From: Candidatus Bathyarchaeota archaeon
GTDB taxonomy: Archaea > Thermoproteota > Bathyarchaeia > Bathyarchaeales > UBA233
NCBI GenBank assembly: GCA_003661945.1
Contig: QMXC01000080.1
Span: 1 to 5,929, forward strand
Length of the DNA stretch: 5,929 nt
Direction of reading: 5' to 3'
In this document: one piece after another, positions 1 through 5,593 of the stretch
How positions within the stretch are numbered: position 1 is the stretch's first letter
Layout of the letters: every line of letters starts with the position of its first letter
Made by a program: the position numbers and the translations under genes
Notes under the pieces: generated by a model
The model's input: the letters and a program-made list of their open reading frames with translations, nothing else
What the model was told of the DNA's origin: nothing
Database searches by the model: none

Positions 1-696
1 GAAAACCGTGATTCTGAACTTGATAATCCTTTCGGCGTGGAGCTAGGTGGAATAATGTACGGCGGCCGCGACGGCAAAGCCTACGTTCCGGTTCAGCAAA
101 GCTTCAGCTGGGAACACGGCATAATCTGTTACGGGGCTGCCCTAGAAACTGAGACAACATTCGCCACGGTCGGCAAGGAGGGAATACCTGAAATAAACGC
201 CATGAGTATCCAAGACTTCATATCTGTCCCACTAGGCCAAAACATACGCAACAACCTAGCCTTCGGGAAAAAGCTGAAAAAACCACCACTCATCTTCGGA
301 GTCAACTACTTCCTAAAAGACCTAAAAACAGGCGAATACCTAAACTCTCCACGAGATAAACACGTCTGGGTAAAATGGATGGAACTACGCGTCCACAAGG
401 AAGTTGAAGCCGTAAAAACACCAACAGGCTTAATTCCCAGATACGATGACTTGCAGAAGCTTTTCAAACAAGTCCTAAACAGAGAATACCGCAAAGAAGA
501 ATACGTCAAACAGTTCACCATCCGCGTCCCCGAAAACCTAGCCAAAATCAAACGCGTAGAAAACTTTTACAGAGAAAAAGTCCCCGACACCCCGGAAAAA
601 CTCTTCCACATACTCAACCAACAACGTAAACGCCTCCTCAAAGCCAAAGAAAACTTCGGCAACTACATACCGCCAGACAAATTCAACCAAGAATAA
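1..696 (+). CDS. pckG: Phosphoenolpyruvate carboxykinase (GTP), C-terminal part, 5' truncated by window edge
   Basis: The frame is open from base 1, so this is the last 231 residues of a longer protein (the family is about 600 residues) and its real start lies upstream. The enzyme interconverts oxaloacetate plus GTP with phosphoenolpyruvate, CO2 and GDP in the cytoplasm and normally serves gluconeogenesis. Visible family motifs, numbered from the first visible codon, are GGIMYGGRD (16-24), SWEHG (36-40), the FGVNYFLKD segment expected around the guanine-nucleotide site (99-107), WMELRVH (126-132) and TPTGLIP (140-146). The C-terminal segment reading QFTIRVPENLAKI matches my recollection of Thermococcus-type enzymes closely. 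The kinase P-loop is outside the window. The coding strand is A/C-rich with many C-ended codons. A small hairpin follows the stop codon. The family call is secure; the exact clade is inference. Confidence 0.95.
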   Translation, partial: ENRDSELDNPFGVELGGIMYGGRDGKAYVPVQQSFSWEHGIICYGAALETETTFATVGKEGIPEINAMSIQDFISVPLGQNIRNNLAFGKKLKKPPLIFGVNYFLKDLKTGEYLNSPRDKHVWVKWMELRVHKEVEAVKTPTGLIPRYDDLQKLFKQVLNREYRKEEYVKQFTIRVPENLAKIKRVENFYREKVPDTPEKLFHILNQQRKRLLKAKENFGNYIPPDKFNQE

Positions 697-711
697 CCCT
701 TACACCTACAC

Positions 712-732
712 GACTTTTACGCGTCAAAAGTC
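712..732 (+). terminator. 7-bp perfect hairpin downstream of the PEP carboxykinase gene
   Basis: GACTTTT (712-718) and AAAAGTC (726-732) form a perfect inverted repeat around a 7-base loop, 15 bases after the carboxykinase stop codon. A pyrimidine stretch (CCTTTC) follows, but there is no long T run. It could help end or stabilise the carboxykinase mRNA before the tRNA promoter. Archaeal termination usually relies on T-rich tracts rather than hairpins, so the role is uncertain. Confidence 0.35.
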
Positions 733-760
733 CTTTCAACAAACAATAAACTCAACTGCA

Positions 761-775
761 GAAAAGTTAATTAAA
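761..775 (+). promoter_or_regulatory. BRE/TATA promoter of the tRNA-Gly gene
   Basis: A purine-rich BRE-like block GAAAAG (761-766) is directly followed by TTAATTAAA (767-775), a good archaeal TATA box. The box centre lies about 34 bases before the mature tRNA 5' end at 805. Transcription would therefore start some 25 bases downstream of the box, near 797, leaving a short 5' leader for RNase P to remove. Confidence 0.55.
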
Positions 776-804
776 CTTCCCAGAAAACAGAAATAGACAA
801 AAGG

Positions 805-881
805 GCGGCCGTAGTCTAGCTTGGTTAGGACGTCAGCCTGCCACGCTGAGGACCCGGGTTCAAATCCCGGCGGCCGCACCA
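805..881 (+). tRNA. tRNA-Gly (anticodon GCC), intronless, CCA encoded
   Basis: A full cloverleaf can be folded by hand. The acceptor stem is GCGGCCG (805-811) with CGGCCGC (871-877), all seven pairs Watson-Crick. The D arm starts with GTC (814-816), pairing with GAC (829-831). The anticodon stem is TCAGC (833-837) with GCTGA (845-849). The anticodon loop is CTGCCAC (838-844), giving anticodon GCC at 840-842, which reads GGC and GGU glycine codons. The T arm is CCGGG (854-858), loop TTCAAAT and CCCGG (866-870). A878 is the discriminator base and CCA at 879-881 is genome-encoded. The variable loop is four bases and there is no intron. An upstream TATA element matches an independent transcription unit. 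Confidence 0.97.
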
Positions 882-892
882 CATGTCTGGTC

Positions 893-1027
893 TTATTGAA
901 CCGTTTTCTCTTTCAACGCATTTCCTTTTTCGATCAGTATTAATACGGCTGTCGTTATGGCGAGTGCGCTGAGAACGGCTGCTGTGAGTAAGAGTAGGAG
1001 GAATAAATTAAATGAAATGAGAGGCAC
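893..1027 (-). CDS. Candidate small single-span membrane protein (44 aa), GTG start
   Basis: I do not recognise this protein. The frame starts at GTG (1027) directly after an in-frame TAG and runs 44 codons to TAA (893-895). From about residue 4 to 32 it contains no charged residue and is dominated by Leu, Ala, Ile and Val (core LFLLLLLTAAVLSALAI), enough for one membrane helix. It ends in a short polar, charged tail (EKGNALKEKTVQ). That clean split between a hydrophobic span and a charged tail is what argues for a real gene. Against it, the start is GTG with no good Shine-Dalgarno sequence, no clear TATA box lies upstream on that strand, and this stretch of the minus strand is A/C-rich, with several codons having T in the second position, which raises hydrophobicity by chance. 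It lies tail-to-tail with tRNA-Gly and head-to-head with the HPP gene. Confidence 0.35.
   Translation of the reverse strand: MPLISFNLFLLLLLTAAVLSALAITTAVLILIEKGNALKEKTVQ
996..1013 (+). promoter_or_regulatory. AGGAGG motif and A/T-rich TATA-like element upstream of the HPP gene
   Basis: AGGAGG (996-1001) perfectly matches the anti-Shine-Dalgarno consensus. It is followed by ATAAATTAAAT-like sequence (about 1003-1013), which could act as a TATA box for a transcript starting near 1035-1040, in front of the HPP gene. The two readings are mutually exclusive for one transcript: either a ribosome site for a tiny upstream ORF (ATG at 1012 or 1017) or a promoter for the HPP gene. The promoter reading is the simpler one. 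Confidence 0.3.
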
Positions 1028-1072
1028 CTATTGTACTTCGTTAAGACATAGGCTTCCTAGGCGGGAGAGAAT

Positions 1073-1600
1073 TTGGCTCGGTTGATGAAGGAGGTGTCTC
1101 GTTCTCTGAAAAAGCAAAGAGGAGTTTTCAGTGATAAATTTAAAGAGCTGAAGCAATATTGGAAGAACTATGTTTTTCAATGTTTTCTTGCGACGTTAAC
1201 GATGTTTCTGTTGCTTCTTTTGCTGAGCATGGAACATATAGTCGTGATAGCGTCTATTGGGTCTACGGCGTTTATCGTTTTTGCGATGCCTAAAAGTATA
1301 ACCGCGAAACCGAGGCGGGTTATAGGAGGACATTTGATTGGTTTCTTTTCAGGTTCTTTATGTGCCATGATTCCGCATTCATCGTTTTTGTGGTCTGTCG
1401 TTGTGTATTCGCTTGCTGTTGGTTTGTCTGTCTTTTTGATGACTATTGCTGATGCAGAGCATCCTCCAGCGTCTGGCACTGCTTTGGGAATTGTGATTTC
1501 TGGATTCTCGTTGGGCATAGCGTATAGTCTCGTAATAAGCATTGTAATGTTGTCTTTATTTCATCAGCTTTTTAAACCGGTTTTGAAAGATTTGGTGTAA
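1073..1600 (+). CDS. HPP-family integral membrane protein
   Basis: This 175-residue membrane protein belongs to the HPP family, named after its conserved His-Pro-Pro, here in EHPPASG (129-135). Other family marks are ASIGSTAFIVFAMP (60-73) and the PRRVIGGH segment (80-87). After a basic N-terminus there are about five hydrophobic segments, near 34-53, 55-72, 86-101, 105-125 and 137-162; the family is usually described with four. Characterised relatives include chloroplast and cyanobacterial proteins linked to nitrite transport, but the substrate in archaea is unknown and none should be assumed. The TTG at 1073 is chosen because GGGAG (1063-1067) lies five bases upstream. ATG at 1085 would remove four residues and is possible if translation is leaderless or coupled. 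Codons end mostly in T or G, unlike the C/A-ended codons of the carboxykinase. Its stop lies 18 bases from the stop of the convergent AdoMet synthetase gene. Confidence 0.88.
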   Translation: MARLMKEVSRSLKKQRGVFSDKFKELKQYWKNYVFQCFLATLTMFLLLLLLSMEHIVVIASIGSTAFIVFAMPKSITAKPRRVIGGHLIGFFSGSLCAMIPHSSFLWSVVVYSLAVGLSVFLMTIADAEHPPASGTALGIVISGFSLGIAYSLVISIVMLSLFHQLFKPVLKDLV

Positions 1601-1618
1601 AAGCGTGCGTTTCAGAAT

Positions 1619-2827
1619 CTAGCATACAGGGATTTTTCCTTCCGCTAGGTCTTCGCAGAATTTGTCTATGTTTTCGAGTTCGTAGTCAATTACTTCGGCG
1701 ATGTTCTTTTTTACGGTTTCGAAGGAGTTTCCCTTTTTCATTATAACCTGGGCTGCTGCTATAGCTGGCTGGTCTATTGATTGTCCTATTCGGCTGAGCA
1801 GCCATATGTAGACTTCTTGGATTTCCGGGATGCTTTGGCATACGTGTTCGGCTATTCTGTGCGTTAGTAGGTTGTAGATTTTTCCCACGTGGCTTACCGG
1901 GTTTTTTCCGGCTGCGGCTTCGGAGCATACAGGTCTGTTGAGCGGAATTACTCCGTTTACCCGGTTTCCTCTGCCTACTTGTCCGGAGTCTCCGCTTTCT
2001 GCGCTCGTGCCTAGAACTGTTAGGTATACGCCATTTATGCCTCTTCCCTCGATGTCCAGCGTGTTTAAGCCCAGCGACACCTGTTCGAAGTCGGTGTTTT
2101 CCCTCAGGAACCTCAAGATTTCTTCATATGCTTCCTCCTTTCTTCGGAAGTATTCCCTTTCGCTTTGAATGTATCTGTCTACGAAAGCCATAGAAACCGT
2201 CACGTGCAAATGGTTGTTCTTACGTAAGCCCATAACTTTGATGTCTTCACCCGTTTCCGGAAACCTGCGTTTAAATTCCGTAGAGTTTAGGTATTTCTCT
2301 AAGCATAGAACCGTCTTTTCTGTTCGGCTTAAAGGAGCATATCCAACAGCTGCAGAAGTGTCATTCGCACCTAAAACTCTACCTTTCCTTCTAAAGATGT
2401 CAACTAGCTCGGGAGAGCCAGGTTTAAGCTCAATCTGATATCGAACGTGCTCCTCCGGGTCTACAAACCGAAGTTTTTCCCTAAACCATTCTTTCGCTGC
2501 TTTTAACGCGATGTCCTTCACGTCTATAGTTTCTCCATCAACTTCGAACGTAGCTCTGTCACCTACTATGAGAAGCATGGGCTCCTTGACCGTGCCTCCG
2601 CCGAAACAGAGCTCCGTGCTTCCCGCCACAAGCAATGATTTATCAACCTTGTGGTGCATTATGGCTCCAAACTTTCTCAAGTATTCCCTACTGAGGCTTA
2701 CCGAAATTCTGTCCATCACGGCGTCGCATATGTAATCCGGATGCCCCAGCCCTTTCCTCTCGACGATTTCGAGTTTTTGCTCCTCAAGAGGTGTCTGGTT
2801 CAAGTTTTCTACGAGTATGTTTCTCAT
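1619..2827 (-). CDS. mat: S-adenosylmethionine synthetase, archaeal type (also called metK)
   Basis: This complete 402-residue gene encodes the archaeal class of methionine adenosyltransferase, which makes S-adenosylmethionine from methionine and ATP, releasing phosphate and diphosphate, in the cytoplasm. The length matches the family (about 400 residues). Visible signatures are the N-terminal MRNILVENLNQTPLEEQ opening and ERKGLGHPD (23-31), which contains the conserved GHPD. Others are DRATFEVDG (90-98), GANDTSAAVGYAPLS (153-167), the glycine-rich block starting GTSAESGDSGQVGRGN (273-288) and AGKNPVSHVGKIYN (306-319). The product supplies the methyl donor for the whole cell. The ATG at 2827 fits the family start and is preceded by GGAG with an 11-base gap. 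The promoter region is shared with the divergent HTH-CBS gene. No key motif is missing. Confidence 0.97.
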   Translation of the reverse strand: MRNILVENLNQTPLEEQKLEIVERKGLGHPDYICDAVMDRISVSLSREYLRKFGAIMHHKVDKSLLVAGSTELCFGGGTVKEPMLLIVGDRATFEVDGETIDVKDIALKAAKEWFREKLRFVDPEEHVRYQIELKPGSPELVDIFRRKGRVLGANDTSAAVGYAPLSRTEKTVLCLEKYLNSTEFKRRFPETGEDIKVMGLRKNNHLHVTVSMAFVDRYIQSEREYFRRKEEAYEEILRFLRENTDFEQVSLGLNTLDIEGRGINGVYLTVLGTSAESGDSGQVGRGNRVNGVIPLNRPVCSEAAAGKNPVSHVGKIYNLLTHRIAEHVCQSIPEIQEVYIWLLSRIGQSIDQPAIAAAQVIMKKGNSFETVKKNIAEVIDYELENIDKFCEDLAEGKIPVC

Positions 2828-2871
2828 GTTCTTACTTTCTCCGTTTTTCGCGAGTTTCTACACTATAACCG

Positions 2872-2893
2872 CGTAAGAAATATATATTTTACG
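2872..2893. promoter_or_regulatory. TATA-centred dyad between AdoMet synthetase and HTH-CBS genes; candidate operator
   Basis: CGTAA (2872-2876) and TTACG (2889-2893) form a perfect inverted repeat with a 12-base A/T spacer holding AAATATATATTT (2878-2889), a self-complementary TATA-like element. Such a box can be read in either direction. It lies about 55 bases before the AdoMet synthetase start and about 45 before the HTH-CBS start. A further inverted repeat, TTCTTAC (2829-2835) with GTAAGAA (2873-2879), links this site to the bases just before the synthetase start codon. A repressor bound here would block TBP in both directions. The dyad is seen; the operator role is inference. Confidence 0.45.
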
Positions 2894-2902
2894 ATATTAA
2901 AA
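2893..2902 (+). promoter_or_regulatory. Second TATA-like element for the HTH-CBS gene
   Basis: GATATTAAAA (2893-2902) is an alternative TATA box on the plus strand, about 30 bases before the ATG at 2930. If used, it would give a nearly leaderless transcript, whereas the upstream AAATATATATTT element would leave room for the GGTGG ribosome site at 2920-2924. The sequence alone does not decide between them. Confidence 0.3.
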
Positions 2903-2929
2903 CGGCTAAGAGAATGACTGGTGGTTATA

Positions 2930-3493
2930 ATGCCGATAACGGGCGAACTGATTAGACGGCTGAGAATTGAGGTGGGATTGACGCAAGCTCAACTCGCAGA
3001 GTTAGTCGGTGTTTCTCAAGCGCACATAGCTAAAATTGAACAGGGAAAAGTTGACCCGCGGCTTTCCACCGTAAACCGGATTCTTCGTGTGTTAACTGAG
3101 AAAAGGGTTAAGAAGTGTGGAGACATAATGACCCGAAACGTGATTTCCGCTAAACCTGAAGAGAGAATAACCGAAATAAGCGAAAAAATGGTCAGACACG
3201 GCATTTCCCAAGTGCCTGTTATCGACAGAGGCAGAGTAATCGGCACGGTAACCGAGGAATCAATAATGCGGCGCCTTGGCTCAGACATCGCTAACCAAAC
3301 AGCGGAAGAGGTTATGACTTCGCCTCTGCCTATTGTAGATGAAAACATGAGTGTGGAAAAAGTTAAAGCCCTTTTAGGGAAACATCAAGGAGTGCTTGTG
3401 TCACAAAACGGAAAAATAGTTGGAATAATCACGCGTTCTGACGTGCTCAAAGCGTTATGCCTACCCCTCGAATGGACAAACATAAAAGAATAA
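2930..3493 (+). CDS. XRE-type HTH transcriptional regulator with a C-terminal CBS-domain pair
   Basis: This predicted cytoplasmic DNA-binding protein has 187 residues from ATG 2930. The helix-turn-helix spans about residues 4-58, with the typical XRE pattern GLTQAQLAELVGVSQAHIAKIEQGKVDPR. Two CBS repeats follow, near 63-117 (CGDIMTRNVISAKPEERI through VIDRGRVIGTVTEESIMRRL) and 123-177 (AEEVMTSPLPIVDENMSV through KIVGIITRSDVLKAL). A CBS pair forms a Bateman module that binds adenosine-containing ligands such as AMP, ATP or AdoMet and would switch DNA binding. ATG 2930 is preferred over GTG 2921 because GGTGG (2920-2924) is a well-spaced ribosome site that overlaps the GTG. Divergence from the AdoMet synthetase gene suggests local control of it, possibly with autoregulation. 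The domain call is firm; target and ligand are inferred. Confidence 0.92.
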   Translation: MPITGELIRRLRIEVGLTQAQLAELVGVSQAHIAKIEQGKVDPRLSTVNRILRVLTEKRVKKCGDIMTRNVISAKPEERITEISEKMVRHGISQVPVIDRGRVIGTVTEESIMRRLGSDIANQTAEEVMTSPLPIVDENMSVEKVKALLGKHQGVLVSQNGKIVGIITRSDVLKALCLPLEWTNIKE

Positions 3494-3560
3494 AAGCGTC
3501 CATAAAATTTTCAAAATACAATTCGGGAAACGGTTGCTTCTTTCTATTACAAAATCTCCT

Positions 3561-3572
3561 AAAAGCTTAAAG
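3561..3572 (+). promoter_or_regulatory. Possible BRE/TATA promoter of the fused permease gene
   Basis: AAAAG (3561-3565) followed by CTTAAAG (3566-3572) resembles an archaeal BRE plus TATA box. Transcription starting about 25 bases downstream would leave a leader of roughly 10 bases before ATG 3605. The 111-base gap after the HTH-CBS gene leaves room for its own promoter, but read-through from upstream cannot be excluded. Confidence 0.3.
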
Positions 3573-3604
3573 ACTCGGAAAACAAGCATTAAAAAAGGAA
3601 CGGC

Positions 3605-5491
3605 ATGTCAAGTTTCAGGGAGTACATCTTTAAAAGAGCATTTTACAGCGTCATAACGTGGATACTTGTTCTAATTCTCAACTTCCTACTTTTCTACACG
3701 CCCTCTCCAAAGATGGTGGGGCAACCTTTCATAGTTCAAGCTGCGGAATACTTCAATTTTGTGTTCGTGGAAAGATTTGGCCCTCATCCTGTCTATGGAA
3801 CGCCGCTGCTGGACTATATTTTAGGGGTTTCGGTTTACAGCTTGTTGCTTTTAGCACTTTCGCTTGCCATTGCCATCACGTTGGGAGTGCTTCTTGGAAC
3901 ATTGGTTTCTTACAAACAGGGCGGAAAGATAGATGCCTTGTTGACTATAATTGGAATAGCATCCTTTGCTTTCCCAGCTTGGTGGGTATGCCTTGTTCTT
4001 AGAATGTATCTTTATCCCACTTTTCCAGCTTTCGGTTGGCACTCAGAAGAGTGGTGGAGTAAATCGCCATTGTCTGACCTTCCCAGTTTCATTCCAGATT
4101 TCCTTAGCCACCTAACTCTCCCTCTTTTAACCCTTGTTTTGACCTTGACTGGGATATATCTTCTAGTCACCCGGAATAGTTTGAGGAGCATATATACCGA
4201 AGATTATATTCGGACGGCCAAAGCTAAAGGAGCAAGCCCGCTGCGAATAATGTTTAAGCATGCCTTAAAGAACGCTATGGTTTCCGTAGTTTCTATCATT
4301 GCCTTAACCCCTTCGCTGCTAGTCATCGGAATTATAGTGGTTGAATACGTATTCCAGCGGCTTGGGATAGGGTATATACTGATGAGCTCCGTCATCGACC
4401 CCGTTTCAAGGGAGATTCTACCTCCATCCCCTCAGCTTCAAGCAGTCTTCGTCGTTTTCTCAACCATAATTATAACGTTACATTTCATCGTGGATGTAAG
4501 TTTACGCGTACTCGACCCTAGAATTAGCATTGATGGAGCAGGATTGCACGGAAAAAGGAAAAAAGCCAAGAAACGCAAGATTTCTAAATCGCGTTGGGAA
4601 AAAACCCTGGATTTTCTAAAAAAATTCATGAAGGGATACAGCGGAAAATTCGGCGTAGGAGTACTCCTTTTCTTCACCACGGCGGCATTGCTTGCACCCA
4701 TTCTTCCTCTTCCTGACCCGTTCCATCGACTTTGGGAAATAGAACCTTCTCAACCGCCTAGTTTGCAGCATTTGCTTGGAACGGATTATCAGCGACGTGA
4801 CGTTTTATCCGCGATTTTTTGGGCGGCGAGATCAAGTCTAATGGAGGGTTTAGGCGCCGTTGCTCTTGCGTTAGTAATAGGGTGTTTCGTAGGTTTGTTT
4901 TCTGGATATTATAGCGACGGGTGGATAGGCTACTGGCTTGACCGAATAACAGACCTCTTTCTTTCCGTCCCCATAATAGTTATGGTGGTGTATTTTCCGA
5001 TGCGTCCCAGTCCGCTTAAATGGATGATAGCTGTAGGCCTTACAACGTGGACGATTACCGCCAAACTTGTTCGAACCCAAGTGATATCAGCGAAAGGAAA
5101 ACCTTTCATTGAAGCTTCAAAGGCTGCTGGGGCGGGGGATGCCTATATAATATTTCGGTGTCTCCTACCAGAATGTGTGCCAGCTGTAGCTTCAAGTGTG
5201 CTTTTCGTAGCAGTCACCGCGCTGTCTATGCAGTCCTGCCTAGACTTTTTCGGCTTCCAGCGTAGGCTCTGGAGCCGAATAGAGCCGGTAACTCATGCTC
5301 CATACATGAGTTGGGGAACTCTTCTTTCTTTTGGCGCGGGGGGATTTGAGGCGCACAAGCGATGGTGGATAATATTCCCGCCTGGAATATGCATTGCATT
5401 AGTTGGTTTAGCATTGGTAGCGATAGGAAACAAGGTTATTGAGGTAACCAATCCGAGGCTAACTACCTATCTGGCTCGCAAGAGAAGCTGA
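3605..5491 (+). CDS. Fused DppB-DppC-like ABC transporter permease (peptide/nickel family)
   Basis: This 628-residue membrane protein joins two permease subunits that are normally separate genes. The N-terminal half (about 1-310) is DppB-like, with hydrophobic segments near 12-30, 74-101, 110-138, 168-190, 226-250 and 278-303 and the cytoplasmic EAA loop DYIRTAKAKGASPLRIMFKH (200-219). A very basic linker with KRKKAKKRKISKSR (317-330) follows. The C-terminal half (about 335-628) is DppC-like: LLGTDYQRRDVLSAIFWAARSSL (390-412), a second EAA loop FIEASKAAGAGDAYIIFRCL (501-520), a WWIIFPPG segment (587-594) and a final span near 595-610. One chain would thus form the whole pore and contact both ATPases. 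ATG 3605 has GGA five bases upstream. No binding-protein or ATPase gene is in the window, so the substrate is unknown; peptide, nickel or sugar-oligomer uptake all occur in this family. The frame is uninterrupted, so the fusion looks genuine. Confidence 0.93.
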   Translation: MSSFREYIFKRAFYSVITWILVLILNFLLFYTPSPKMVGQPFIVQAAEYFNFVFVERFGPHPVYGTPLLDYILGVSVYSLLLLALSLAIAITLGVLLGTLVSYKQGGKIDALLTIIGIASFAFPAWWVCLVLRMYLYPTFPAFGWHSEEWWSKSPLSDLPSFIPDFLSHLTLPLLTLVLTLTGIYLLVTRNSLRSIYTEDYIRTAKAKGASPLRIMFKHALKNAMVSVVSIIALTPSLLVIGIIVVEYVFQRLGIGYILMSSVIDPVSREILPPSPQLQAVFVVFSTIIITLHFIVDVSLRVLDPRISIDGAGLHGKRKKAKKRKISKSRWEKTLDFLKKFMKGYSGKFGVGVLLFFTTAALLAPILPLPDPFHRLWEIEPSQPPSLQHLLGTDYQRRDVLSAIFWAARSSLMEGLGAVALALVIGCFVGLFSGYYSDGWIGYWLDRITDLFLSVPIIVMVVYFPMRPSPLKWMIAVGLTTWTITAKLVRTQVISAKGKPFIEASKAAGAGDAYIIFRCLLPECVPAVASSVLFVAVTALSMQSCLDFFGFQRRLWSRIEPVTHAPYMSWGTLLSFGAGGFEAHKRWWIIFPPGICIALVGLALVAIGNKVIEVTNPRLTTYLARKRS

Positions 5492-5593
5492 TGGCAACCG
5501 TTTGCATAGCTTAACCCGTTGACCTTGTTTAAACTTATACTGCGTTCAGTTACCGTTTTCGTTCTCCCTTTTAAATAACGTGAATGTTAAGCT
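5492..5593. other. Convergent intergenic spacer with T-rich tract and 8-bp inverted repeat
   Basis: This spacer separates the ends of the permease (+) and creatininase-family (-) genes. AGCTTAAC (5508-5515) is exactly inverted as GTTAAGCT (5586-5593), flanking most of the spacer. A pyrimidine-rich tract, GTTTTCGTTCTCCCTTTT (5555-5572), is a plausible archaeal terminator for the permease transcript. No gene is visible here. Confidence 0.35.

Noticed and set aside
805..881. tRNA gene as an integration site for a mobile element
   Set aside because: No integrase and no repeated copy of the tRNA 3' end is visible in the window; the composition flip next to it is noted separately.
1177..1542. 121-codon minus-strand frame inside the HPP gene
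   Set aside because: The plus frame has the EHPPASG signature and clear membrane segments; the minus frame is a hydrophilic mirror of it.
1938..2738. Several open frames of 74-89 codons on the plus strand
   Set aside because: They lie fully inside the AdoMet synthetase gene on the opposite strand, whose family motifs are continuous; the plus-strand translations show no recognisable motif.
2828..2929. AdoMet riboswitch in the leader of the AdoMet synthetase gene
   Set aside because: The space is short and A/T-rich, no stable multi-helix fold or known SAM-box core is visible, and such riboswitches are bacterial as far as I know.
4530..4620. Sequencing error joining two separate permease genes
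   Set aside because: The linker region keeps one frame with a plausible basic cytoplasmic segment, and I see no convincing ribosome site with a start codon ahead of the second half; ATG 4629 (FMKGYSG) is weakly possible but no stop precedes it in this frame.
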